Of a DNA stretch of 10,163 nt, positions 1-7,392 are shown one piece after another. The DNA is from Bacillota bacterium. GTDB lineage: Bacteria; Bacillota_E; Sulfobacillia; Sulfobacillales; Sulfobacillaceae. Position 1 is the stretch's first letter; every line of letters starts with the position of its first letter. The DNA lies in the NCBI GenBank assembly GCA_021802375.1, contig JAKAAL010000091.1, forward strand, positions 1 to 10,163. The letters run 5' to 3'. A program made the position numbers and the translations under genes. Under the pieces are notes generated by a model. That model did not search any database and was not told where the DNA came from. It saw only the letters and a list, made by a program, of their open reading frames with translations.

Positions 1-2
1 GA

Positions 3-371
3 CGGCGTTTGCGGTTTGTGGCGAATAATGCCCGATTTTTGATTTTGCCGGATGCTCACGTGCCCCATCTGGGGTCTCGCGTGTTGGGGTTGGCCTTGCG
101 CCGTCTACGTCGCGATTGGCAGGCTGTCCATGGGCACCCGGTGGTGTTGGCGGAAACGTTCATTGATCCGTCCCGCTTTCGCGGGACCGTCTATTGGGCG
201 GCGAATTGGCAGGCCGTTGGGGCGACCCTCGGATTTGGGCGCCATCATGGCACCTATCAGTGGCATGGTCACATCAAACGGGTCGCCGTGCGCCCGTTGG
301 TCCCGCAGGCCCAGGCATGGCTCACCGCCGCCTGGGATGTATCGGCATTTATCTCAGGAGGTCCCTCGATC
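3..371 (+). CDS. DruA-like DUF4338 domain, C-terminal part, cut by the window start
   Basis: The frame is open to the left window edge, so the gene begins upstream; the TTG at 9 is only the first start-like codon. The visible residues match the C-terminal half of the DUF4338 family: an RFLILP strand, then VPHLGSRVLGLALRRL, a DW pair, a VLAETFIDPSRFRGT block, AANW, and a final strand around KRVAVRPL. DUF4338 is the family of DruA from the Druantia anti-phage system, but many members occur alone or beside transposases, and their biochemical role is unclear. No other Druantia gene is visible. The frame does not stop after the domain but continues into the ISAs1 transposase, so translation could yield a fusion. 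The family call is fairly sure; a defence role for this copy is not supported. Confidence 0.65.
356..362 (+). promoter_or_regulatory. Strong ribosome binding site for the transposase start at 372
   Basis: A perfect AGGAGGT lies nine bases before the ATG at 372. It sits inside the open frame that links the DruA-like segment to the transposase. It supports independent translation of the transposase, even though no stop codon separates the two segments. Confidence 0.7.
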
Positions 372-1500
372 ATGCTATCTACCGAATCTCTCACGACCGG
401 GCGTCGTAGTTTGATGGCCCGGTTGCACGCGTTAGCGGATGTACGTAAACCCCGTGGGGTTCGTCATCCATATGGCACGGTGTTGACCATTGCGTTGGCG
501 GGCATTGCCGCCGGTTGCACCAGTTTGCTGGCGATCGGGGAGTGGGCCCGTGGACTCACACAAGAACAACTCGCGACCCTCCACGCCGCGCGGTTTAAAG
601 GGCAGTATATCCCGCCCAGTGAATCGGCCATTCGCCGGGCGTTGCAGCGGAGCGATGCCGCCGCCTTGGATGACATTTTAGAAAGTTGGATGGCCGAACA
701 AGGAGTGCCCGCCGCCATCGCCTGCGATGGCAAGACCGTACGGGGTTCCGGCAATGCCACCACCAAACCTCGCCACCTGGTTTCCGCCGTCGTCCATGGG
801 ACCACCCGCGTGATTGCGCAGACCGAGGTCGACCAAAAGTCGAATGAAATTCCCGCGATGTATACCTTACTCGACCCGTTGGACCTGACCGGTACGTTGA
901 TTACCGCCGATGCCATGCATACCCAACAGAAATTTGCGACCTACGTTGTCGAAGAAAAACAGGCGGATTATGTCCTCATTGCCAAAGGCAATCAGCCCAC
1001 CTTGGAAGCAGACCTTCGGACCCTCGCACCCGAGGATTTTTCCCCCTCCGGTCGACACGTGGGACAAGGGTCACGGACGTCTGGAACATCGGCGCATCCG
1101 AAGTAGCACCGTCCTTAATAACTTCGTGAAATTCCCCTACGTTCGCCAGGTGTTTTGGCTGGAGCGCACGACAACGATCCTCAAAACGGGCGAGGTGCAT
1201 TGCGAAATCGTCGTAGGACTGAGTAGCCGTGGCCCCGCCGCGTTGCCTCCGGAGGCATTGATGGAGGCGATTCGCCTCCATTGGACGATCGAGAACAAGG
1301 TGCACTGGAGCCGGGATGTGAATTGGCGCGAGGACCATTCGCGGATTCGCACCGGGGCGGCCCCGCATGTCCTGGCCAGTTTACGTAATGCGGTATTAAG
1401 TTGGCTCGATCTCAAGAAGAAAACCCGGATTGCCAGTCAACTGCGCGCCTTCGCCTGGGATCGTGATGCGGTCATTGCCTTCGTCACCGAACCCATCTAG
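372..1500 (+). pseudogene. ISAs1-family DDE transposase, frameshifted
   Basis: The product would catalyse cut-and-paste movement of the element. From the ATG at 372, chosen for its AGGAGGT site, the N-terminal region resembles the ISAs1-associated domain (DVRKPRGVRHP, a hydrophobic stretch, IGEWA, then PPSESAIRRALQR). The DDE core follows, with the first aspartate in ACDGKTVRGSG (about residue 119 from this start) and the second in ITADAMHTQ (about residue 180). The glutamate is in HWTIENKVHW, coded at about 1291, and the usual RDVNWREDHSRIRTG and LRNAVLSWL blocks follow. The N-terminal part is in the frame that stops at 1106. The C-terminal part, from about WDKGHGRLEHR onward, is in the frame ending at 1500. 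The switch requires skipping one base, or losing two, around 1040–1060. A T5C5 run at 1037–1046 is the likely spot. The cause could be mutation, sequencing error or, less likely, recoding. Confidence 0.88.
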
Positions 1501-1663
1501 CGCTGACTCATCTCCGAAGATGCATACTCGCGTCCTGTTGTAACCGATCGCTCGCGACCGGTCTTGTGCCATGCCCATTGACCCGATGCTGAATGCCTCA
1601 TTCCACACCGTCGTTGAGGACAACGCCGACATGGGGCGTCTCATTTGATTTCGCCTAATCTTC

Positions 1664-1688
1664 ACAATTTAACTTTGCCGAAGACCTG
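1664..1688 (+). repeat. Candidate right terminal inverted repeat of the ISAs1 element
   Basis: The stretch ending AACTTTGCCGAAGACCTG resembles, from memory, right ends of ISAs1-family elements, which often finish with TTGCCGAA followed by a C-rich CTG. The partner left repeat is outside the window, so neither the match nor a target-site duplication can be tested here. The 164 bases between the transposase stop and this site show no convincing gene. Confidence 0.35.
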
Positions 1689-1727
1689 AAATGTTTTCGT
1701 CTACCACGTCTGAAGAGGCCGCCAATC

Positions 1728-1736
1728 TGCTATGAT
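1728..1736 (+). promoter_or_regulatory. Extended -10 promoter for the zinc-ribbon gene
   Basis: TGCTATGAT is an extended -10 element (TGn followed by TATGAT, five of six matches to TATAAT). No good -35 box is seen at 16–18 bases upstream, which extended -10 promoters can tolerate. The expected transcript start near 1743 lies downstream of the GTG at 1742, so it favours the ATG at 1775 as the real start codon. Confidence 0.45.
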
Positions 1737-1774
1737 ATACCGTGTATAGACATTATCTTGGGGGCTGTCTTGAT

Positions 1775-2041
1775 ATGAGCAGAGAATGGAGCTCGATGGT
1801 CTGCCGTCAGTGTGGGGCGTCACTTTCAAGCAGCGACCGTAGTTGTCAGCAGTGTGGCTTCAGCATAGCCCCGATGGCGGCCACGGCTAAGTCTGCCCGA
1901 GTCGTTTCGTTGGCTAAACGGCGACGTGCGGCTAAACGGGCGATGAATCCCCACCCAGAGGTTCTCCGCACCAAACGTTGGCTTTTCGCCATTTTGTTCT
2001 TGGCGCTAGTCATTCCCTACTTCTTTCCCGTCCATGGCTAG
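1775..2041 (+). CDS. Small zinc-ribbon protein with a C-terminal membrane helix
   Basis: This is an 88-residue protein of unknown function. It has two CxxC pairs (Cys10/Cys13 and Cys24/Cys27), each followed by glycine, forming a short zinc-ribbon knuckle. A basic linker follows (KRRRAAKR around residues 48–55), then one hydrophobic helix at about residues 69–84 ending almost at the C-terminus. The basic residues before the helix predict that the zinc ribbon stays in the cytoplasm, with the protein tail-anchored in the membrane. The ATG at 1775 is preceded by GGGGG at 1760–1764. An in-frame GTG at 1742 would add eleven residues but lies upstream of the likely transcript start. The last 36 bases overlap the 3' end of spoVR on the other strand. 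No family with a known role is recognised; the zinc ribbon and helix are seen directly. Confidence 0.7.
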   Translation: MSREWSSMVCRQCGASLSSSDRSCQQCGFSIAPMAATAKSARVVSLAKRRRAAKRAMNPHPEVLRTKRWLFAILFLALVIPYFFPVHG

Positions 2042-3265
2042 GCCTACGGAATCGTTGGCTATTTCGTCCCGAAACTCCCTGCCGTCATGACAGAAGCGGT
2101 GCCACGTGTTGCGATACAGCGTGGTAAGCTCCACTCCACCGGGCCAAAGCTCTTCAGCGATCAAGGACAATGCGTGGGGCAGCATGTGCATGTCCAAGTC
2201 TCTTCCGGTGTGTTGGTGCTTGAGGTGAAGGATCCCCTTCGGGCGCGAACGTTGGCGATCGACCCGCAGCCGAGGTATCCCCGCGTGGTCTAAATCGTCT
2301 AAAAGACGTTGTTTGGCCTTGGACCACGAGCGGTCCTTGCCTGGGAGTACCCCAGCCAAACGGGCGCGGGGCTCGTCCAAGTACTCGCGAACCAAAGTCG
2401 CGTCACTAAAGTCGCGCGCCACCCGAATGAGGCCTTGGTCCCCCTCCTGCTCGTATGCCGCGTTGACCAATACGTAACCCAAGCGATAGGGGTTCAGTTG
2501 AGGCGAGGTGACCTGCACCAACTCCGCATTAAGGCGGGCAATGGCGATGATTTCTTCGGGTCTAGGATCAAGCGCATGAAGAATGCGTCGATGCCAAAAC
2601 GTGGCATAGCCCTCATTTCCCACCTTGGTCAATTGCTGTGGCCAAAAATAGCGGGCTTCTTGATGCAGGACGCGCAGCACGTGGAGTTGCCACGGATGGA
2701 GATGGGGCGCCGAGGTGGCCAGAAATCCTAAGACGTCATCCTGGCTTTCGCCGATGTTCCGCATTCGGGGACTCTCCGCGGTAAAATCAGCCAACACGAG
2801 ACCCGCATCAATAAACTTTTCCACCTGGCGGCGGCCAAATCGTCGGCTGTATCGTTCAAGAATGCGCCGATGCTCGGCCATCACCCCAACTTCGTCTCGT
2901 GAAGTCGCCTCAAACGCCGCGTGCGAGCGAAAATAGGCAACATGGGCCAGTACGTGAGCCGCTACCACCAAGCAAGATCCCAGATCGAGCGAACGATCCA
3001 CGAAGGCGTAAGCGGGTTCGTGGTTCACCACGAGTTCATAGATGCGACTTCGTCGAAAATGATAAGCGGCCTGGTAGTGGCCATATAGCTTGCCAAAGCT
3101 CCAATGCCGGTAACGAGAGGGCATGCCGCCGTAGGCCGCGAGTTGACTCAGCGTGTGGCCATCCACTAATTCAAAGTGGGTTGCATACAGTGGAAGACCT
3201 AGTTTGGCGGCAGCTTCGGCGACCCTGTCTAACGCCTCCCCCATATCCCGTTTATTGATGGCCAT
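2006..3265 (-). CDS. spoVR: SpoVR family sporulation protein, compact form
   Basis: SpoVR is needed for normal spore cortex formation in Bacillus, and its enterobacterial homologue is YcgB; the biochemical activity is not established. Family blocks are clear in order: GGMPSRYRHWSFGK at residues 46–59, RIYELVVNHEPAYAF at 74–88, AAHVLAHVAYF at 102–112, ARYFWPQ at 204–210 and NEGYATFWHRRI at 217–228. A region around 256–300 follows (LNPYRLG, then ATLVREYLDE). The protein has 419 residues against about 468 in B. subtilis. Most of the loss is in the middle: the long charged linker after the HVLAH region is cut to about forty residues. The C-terminal domain is still recognisable (HTGRDLDMHMLPHALSLIAEELW). 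The ATG at 3265 has GAGGAG nine bases upstream, directly after the yhbH stop, so spoVR is the third gene of the prkA operon. The 3' end overlaps the zinc-ribbon gene by 36 bases. Confidence 0.93.
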   Translation of the reverse strand: MAINKRDMGEALDRVAEAAAKLGLPLYATHFELVDGHTLSQLAAYGGMPSRYRHWSFGKLYGHYQAAYHFRRSRIYELVVNHEPAYAFVDRSLDLGSCLVVAAHVLAHVAYFRSHAAFEATSRDEVGVMAEHRRILERYSRRFGRRQVEKFIDAGLVLADFTAESPRMRNIGESQDDVLGFLATSAPHLHPWQLHVLRVLHQEARYFWPQQLTKVGNEGYATFWHRRILHALDPRPEEIIAIARLNAELVQVTSPQLNPYRLGYVLVNAAYEQEGDQGLIRVARDFSDATLVREYLDEPRARLAGVLPGKDRSWSKAKQRLLDDLDHAGIPRLRVDRQRSRPKGILHLKHQHTGRDLDMHMLPHALSLIAEELWPGGVELTTLYRNTWHRFCHDGREFRDEIANDSVGLAMDGKEVGND

Positions 3266-3281
3266 GAAGATCTGCTCCTCA

Positions 3282-4448
3282 TCATAGACTATAGGCGCTG
3301 ACTAGGCTCCAATCTTTGCGGTAATCTTGGTCGCCAAAGAACTCCACCAAGGCCCGCAGCACATCGGCTTTCGATCGCAACAATACCGCCCGCCGAGATT
3401 CGCGATGAAACGCTTGAAACAGCTGGGAAGGACTCCGTTCGGTATCGTGGATTTCCCCATAGCCAAAGAGATTGACTCGGTCGTTAAGCCGTAGTCCCGT
3501 TTCCATGGCCACGGGATTGTCGGACGTGAGATTTCCCCCGTCGCTAAAGTGAAATGCGTATGCGTTGTACTCATCTTGAGGATATCGGTCTTGCAAAATT
3601 TGATAGGCCAGGCGATAAGCTGACGATGAGACCGTGCCCCCTGAAGCGCCTTGATGAAAGAAGGCATGCTCGTCTACTTCCCGCGCGCGCACATCGTGAC
3701 TCACGAACACGACTTGGACCTCTGGGTAATGCCGGCGGAGAAACTCGGTCGTCCAAAAGAAAAAGCTCTTGGCAAGATACTTTTCGAAGTTTCCCATCGA
3801 CCCTGAGGTATCCATCAAGGCCATCACCACGGCTCCGCCGCGCTGCCGGGATGGCTCCGCGCTCTTGTAGTAACGAAGATCTTCCGGTTTAAGCACCCCG
3901 ACCCTCGGGTCGCCCTCGACCGCGTTTCGCGTCAGGTTGGCTATCAGTGTGCGTCGACGACACCAAGAGGCCCCAAAACGGCCCAATGAGCTCGCATCCA
4001 ATTGGCCCTGCGCGCCGGGGGCGAGCTTGTCTGGATCCAAGTCGGGCAGGACCAGTTTATCGAACAAGACCTGGGACACGTCTTCCAGCAGGACGGGAAT
4101 TTCGGTCGCACCCCCCTCGCCGTCCTCATTCCCCGCTCCCCCGGCGGCTTCGGCACGGTCCTGACGAGACCCGTCTCCGCCTTCCGTAGAAGGCACGGAC
4201 GGAACCCCGGCGTCCATAGATCCCTGGTTGGGATCGTAACGAATGCGGCTCTCCGAGAGTTCTTCTAGGGTGATGTGGAAGTGTTGTTGGCCCCGACTAA
4301 CCATCACGTGGTCCCTGGCCACCATGTCGGCAAGATTTTTTTGAATGGCCTGCTCGATGCGCTCTCGATGGCGGCGCTGGTCCACCCAGTCGGGTTTGGC
4401 AGGACTTTCCCCCGCTTCGCAAACGCTAAAGAGACGAATCGCAACCAC
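3282..4448 (-). CDS. yhbH: YhbH/YeaH family (DUF444) VWA-domain sporulation protein
   Basis: YhbH (YeaH in E. coli) is the usual partner of PrkA; Bacillus mutants are affected in sporulation. The 388 residues match the family length of about 390. The N-terminus has the RRHRERIEQAIQKNLADMV helix and the short ITLEELSESRIRYD segment, followed by a Gly/Asp/Glu-rich low-complexity linker (about 74–115). The C-terminal half is a VWA-like domain with a full metal site: DTSGSMG at 213–219, Thr272 in SGGT, and Asp303 in HFSDGG. A KSFFFWTTEFLRRHYP block lies between. It starts 29 bases after prkA and stops 16 bases before spoVR. The start is uncertain: the first in-frame codon is GTG at 4448, but GGGAGG touches it with no spacer. 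An ATT at 4439 would be spaced nine bases from that site but is a rare start codon. Confidence 0.94.
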   Translation of the reverse strand: MVAIRLFSVCEAGESPAKPDWVDQRRHRERIEQAIQKNLADMVARDHVMVSRGQQHFHITLEELSESRIRYDPNQGSMDAGVPSVPSTEGGDGSRQDRAEAAGGAGNEDGEGGATEIPVLLEDVSQVLFDKLVLPDLDPDKLAPGAQGQLDASSLGRFGASWCRRRTLIANLTRNAVEGDPRVGVLKPEDLRYYKSAEPSRQRGGAVVMALMDTSGSMGNFEKYLAKSFFFWTTEFLRRHYPEVQVVFVSHDVRAREVDEHAFFHQGASGGTVSSSAYRLAYQILQDRYPQDEYNAYAFHFSDGGNLTSDNPVAMETGLRLNDRVNLFGYGEIHDTERSPSQLFQAFHRESRRAVLLRSKADVLRALVEFFGDQDYRKDWSLVSAYSL

Positions 4449-4477
4449 CCTCCCTTAAAAGTCTCGGCATAGAGGTC

Positions 4478-6313
4478 TCATGCGCGAAATACGGCGGCGA
4501 GCCGTCGAATCGCCTTCGTGGCACAACGCGGACAATACGAGCCGGTGGCCACCATATGTTCCACCGCGCGCTCGATCCACTCCAGCGCCTTACCATCCGG
4601 ACCGCTAAAGTGTAGAGCGTCACGAAGGTCGTCAAACAGCTTGGCTTCTAATGCTCGGCGAAGCGTAGGGGCAACCGCCGCCAAGTGCTTGGAACCGTGC
4701 TCGAGGGCCGTATACATCTCTTCGCGAAACTGATGCTTCTGGCTGTCGGCTACCTCTAGCCGCGTTTCAATCTGCCGAAGCAGTCGCTCCGCCCCGGGAC
4801 GGTCCTCTGGCCGGGCAACGTCGCATACGGACACGGCCAGCGCCGCACAATAATTCTGAAACAAGGATTCAAGCTGATCCTGACCTTCGGCTAAAAAAGC
4901 TCTACGAACTTCGGCTTCAATCTCGGCATCAAGCAAGTCCTCGGCCATGCTGGCACACTCCTCAACCCCCTCTCGCCACTGGGAATCGGCAAAGGGATCG
5001 TGGCTTGCCCCGCTGACCAAGGCGGAAATGGCGTCGCTGGCATCTACGCAATCTTTGGCCCGAACGATGGCTTTGGCAAGGCGATTCATGATGTAGCGGG
5101 GATCTAGTCCGTCAAATCCATCGGTCACCGGGCCGTCGTCGTGGAGCCCTTGGCGATGTCGCTCTAATTTGCTCAATCGGTCACCGCCCTGCCTGGGTTC
5201 GTCGTGAAACCGCGATAGCACCGCCATGGTGGCTGCCATTTCCAGCCCCTTGTCCGATATGTGCAGCTCGTTTTGGGCATGAGAGCGCAAGAGCTTTTGA
5301 TAAATCCGCACTTCTTGACGAACGTCCAGGTTGTAGGGAACGGGCACGACCAGCATGCGCGACAAGAGTGCCTGGTTTTTAGGGTTTTTCTTAAACGTGC
5401 GGAACTCGTGTTCGTTCGTATGGCCGACGATGACCTCGTCTGCCGAAATGAGTTGATAACGGCCGGTCTTGAAATTGCCTTCTTGGCTCAACGACAACAG
5501 GTGATACAGGAAGCGTTCATCAAGCTTTAGCATCTCCTGGAATTCCACCAGCCCGCGGTTGGCGATGTTGAGTTCTCCGTCAAAACGAAATGCTCTCGGG
5601 TCCGATTCCGTCCCCACCCGACCAATCTCAGCAAAATCGATCGACCCGGTAAGTTCCGAGATGTCTTGCGACTTCGGATCGGAGGGAGCATAGGTACCAA
5701 CGCCTCGTCGATGCGCTTCTGAAAACCAAAGCCGCTCCACTTCAAAACCGTCAAGCCTTCCTTGATATTCGTGCTCGAGGCGCCATTGGCAGTGTGGGCA
5801 TAGGGTCGCGTCTGTCAACAGGTCAAGCCCAAGGTCTTTGGCCAACTCCCGCCGTACGGGCAATGGCCAAAGGTTTAAGGGTTCTTCGTGCATAGGGCAT
5901 CCCGAAATGGCGTATGCTTGGCCCTCTGAGGTCCGGCTAAACCGCTCCAAGCCACGCTTGATTAGCGTGACCATGGTGGATTTCCCTCCACCCACGGGAC
6001 CCACTAAGAGCAGAATCCTCCGTCGAACATCAAATCCCCGGGCTGATGGCAAAAAGTAATCCTCGACCAAGCGCCTTATCGCGTCATCGATGCCAAATAA
6101 GCTACGACTAAAAAAGGGGTAGGGGTGGCCGCTTTCATCTTCGAGGCCCTCGGCCAGAATCATCCGGCAAATGCGCTGATGAGCCGTTTCAGCAATACTT
6201 GGGCGAGCCTTGACCTCTACCAAATACTCTCCTAAACTAATTCGTCCCGAGGGCTCACTTCGGATAAATAGCCGACTATCATCCAGCATGGACAACGGTT
6301 CGTTGGTGGCCAC
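4478..6313 (-). CDS. prkA: PrkA family AAA+ serine protein kinase / Lon-like protein
   Basis: PrkA (YeaG in E. coli) was described as a serine protein kinase induced in sporulation or stress, and more recently as a Lon-like ATP-dependent protease acting in the B. subtilis sporulation pathway. Counting from the GTG at 6313, family features appear in order: SLGEYLVEV, a PSIAETAHQRICRMI helix, LFGIDD, the Walker A loop GPVGGGKS at 105–112, CPHC at 172–175, the GSIDFAEIGRVG and DPRAFRFDGELNIANRGLVEFQEM block with the Walker B region, and HTNEHEFRTF. The kinase-like C-terminal domain follows. The last 20 residues contain CPRC. Length is 611 residues, against roughly 630 for the family. An ATG at 6340 would add nine residues, but AAGGAGG lies at 6320–6326, inside that extension and six bases before the GTG at 6313. 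Homologue N-termini also fit the shorter form. First gene of the operon, 64–91 bases after corA. Confidence 0.95.
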   Translation of the reverse strand: MATNEPLSMLDDSRLFIRSEPSGRISLGEYLVEVKARPSIAETAHQRICRMILAEGLEDESGHPYPFFSRSLFGIDDAIRRLVEDYFLPSARGFDVRRRILLLVGPVGGGKSTMVTLIKRGLERFSRTSEGQAYAISGCPMHEEPLNLWPLPVRRELAKDLGLDLLTDATLCPHCQWRLEHEYQGRLDGFEVERLWFSEAHRRGVGTYAPSDPKSQDISELTGSIDFAEIGRVGTESDPRAFRFDGELNIANRGLVEFQEMLKLDERFLYHLLSLSQEGNFKTGRYQLISADEVIVGHTNEHEFRTFKKNPKNQALLSRMLVVPVPYNLDVRQEVRIYQKLLRSHAQNELHISDKGLEMAATMAVLSRFHDEPRQGGDRLSKLERHRQGLHDDGPVTDGFDGLDPRYIMNRLAKAIVRAKDCVDASDAISALVSGASHDPFADSQWREGVEECASMAEDLLDAEIEAEVRRAFLAEGQDQLESLFQNYCAALAVSVCDVARPEDRPGAERLLRQIETRLEVADSQKHQFREEMYTALEHGSKHLAAVAPTLRRALEAKLFDDLRDALHFSGPDGKALEWIERAVEHMVATGSYCPRCATKAIRRLAAVFRA

Positions 6314-6319
6314 CACAGG

Positions 6320-6326
6320 CCTCCTT
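6320..6326 (-). promoter_or_regulatory. Ribosome binding site deciding the prkA start
   Basis: On the minus strand this is AAGGAGG, followed after three bases by a GTG (6316) and after six bases by a second in-frame GTG (6313). It lies inside the open frame that begins at the ATG at 6340, whose own upstream site (GAAGA) is weaker. It favours initiation at 6313, with 6316 as the alternative. Confidence 0.6.
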
Positions 6327-6404
6327 GTCACTATCGTCATTCAATCTTCGAAGCTAATTTTTCCCAAGACCGGCACGATTTAGACATTGCCCTGACGGTG
6401 GTCA

Positions 6405-7343
6405 TTAAAGATGATCGTGGCGCTTCATATAGATAAAGATCGCTGCCGTCACCGTCACCATAAGCACCAAGGAATACCAGTAGCCGTATTTCCAATGAAT
6501 TTCCGGAATATCGAAATTCATGCCGTAGATGGAAGCAATCGTGGTAGCGGGAAGCGCCAGTACGGAAATGACCGTCAGCACCCGCATCACTTTGTTAATT
6601 TCGTTTGATTGCATGGACGTATAGGCTTCAACCGCCTCTGACAGTCCATCGCGGTAGCCATCCACGTCTTCTATGAGTTGCGACATGCGCTGGGACAAGT
6701 CCGTAAAATACAGGCGGTTTTTGTCATTGACGTAGGGAAAATGTTCGGATCCGAAGAGACTAAAGATCTCCAGTTCCGGTCGAATGGAACGACGGGCACG
6801 CATGGTCTGGCGACGCAGCCGCAAGATGTCATGGGACAAATTATGATAGGGGTGACTGAGCATGGCACGATGGATCTTTTCGTAGCCTTGGCTAATCTCG
6901 CCCGAGATTTTTCGCCAGGCGTTGACGTGAAGGTCAAGAAAATGATACAAGACCAGATCCACGCCATGAGCAAGCCCATTTTGCTCATACGAATGCTCAA
7001 CCACGCGATCCAAGATGGCGTTTTCTCCCTGTAAGTGCGTAGTAACCAAAAACTGGTGACCAATAAAAACGCCCACCTCTTGGGTATTGAGATCGTCCAC
7101 TGCACCCACCGGGTGATCCACGATGGCGGTCACCGCTTTAGGTTCAATCAAGAGACCCGGCCGATGCTCATCTCCGTCAAGCACCCTTTGTACGGCCAAG
7201 GGATGGGCAGGATACAGATGATGGAGTACCTCGGCCAGCGACTTGGCGTCTTTTTCACCTAGATCCACCCAAATCGCATCGGCATCTTTGGGCCAGGTAT
7301 CGGTCCGATGGGTCTTTCCATCTTTACCGTATAAAATGCGCAT
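6405..7343 (-). CDS. corA: CorA family magnesium/divalent-metal transporter
   Basis: CorA proteins are pentameric membrane channels for Mg2+ (some also carry Co2+, Ni2+ or Zn2+). The 312 residues match the family. There is a large N-terminal cytoplasmic domain with a WVDL strand near 25–28, a long helical part rich in charged residues (about 135–250), and the DLSQRMSQLIEDVDGYRDGLSEAVEAYTS helix leading to the pore. The signature YGMNF lies at 273–277, at the end of transmembrane helix 1 (about 253–272). A second helix at about 285–306 is followed by a basic cytoplasmic tail (KRHDHL). The segment between the helices, EIHWKYGYW, contains acidic and aromatic residues typical of the periplasmic loop. 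The ATG at 7343 has GGAGGTG nine bases upstream. The gene is on the same strand as prkA and 64 bases before the longer prkA frame, with no clear terminator between, so read-through is possible. No Mg2+ riboswitch fits in the short leader. Confidence 0.95.
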   Translation of the reverse strand: MRILYGKDGKTHRTDTWPKDADAIWVDLGEKDAKSLAEVLHHLYPAHPLAVQRVLDGDEHRPGLLIEPKAVTAIVDHPVGAVDDLNTQEVGVFIGHQFLVTTHLQGENAILDRVVEHSYEQNGLAHGVDLVLYHFLDLHVNAWRKISGEISQGYEKIHRAMLSHPYHNLSHDILRLRRQTMRARRSIRPELEIFSLFGSEHFPYVNDKNRLYFTDLSQRMSQLIEDVDGYRDGLSEAVEAYTSMQSNEINKVMRVLTVISVLALPATTIASIYGMNFDIPEIHWKYGYWYSLVLMVTVTAAIFIYMKRHDHL

Positions 7344-7392
7344 CGTCCACGCACCTCCAATCGTTAGTCATGATGTCCACCGCAGATTGGTG

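Larger units (their letters stand above)
1..1688 (+). mobile_element. Right-hand part of an ISAs1-family insertion sequence carrying a DruA-like (DUF4338) segment
   Basis: This stretch contains a DUF4338-like coding segment, then an ISAs1-family transposase, then about 188 bases without a convincing gene that end in a possible terminal repeat near 1664–1688. The left end is not visible. No inverted match to the candidate right end appears near the start of the transposase part (300–400), so the left end probably lies upstream of the window and the DruA-like segment would then be cargo or a fused domain of the element. The transposase frame is broken near 1040–1060, so this copy is probably inactive unless the shift is recoded or a sequencing error. 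The family assignment of the transposase is solid. The outer boundaries are inferred. Confidence 0.6.

Noticed and set aside
3..371. A Druantia defence system
   Set aside because: Only a DUF4338 fragment is present, next to a transposase. No other Druantia gene is visible, so a defence call is not justified.
464..916. Long minus-strand open frame opposite the transposase
   Set aside because: It lies antisense to a clear ISAs1 transposase and its translation has no family features; it is a codon-bias shadow.
2309..2731. 140-residue plus-strand open frame
   Set aside because: It is antisense to conserved SpoVR blocks, with no supporting motif or ribosome binding site.
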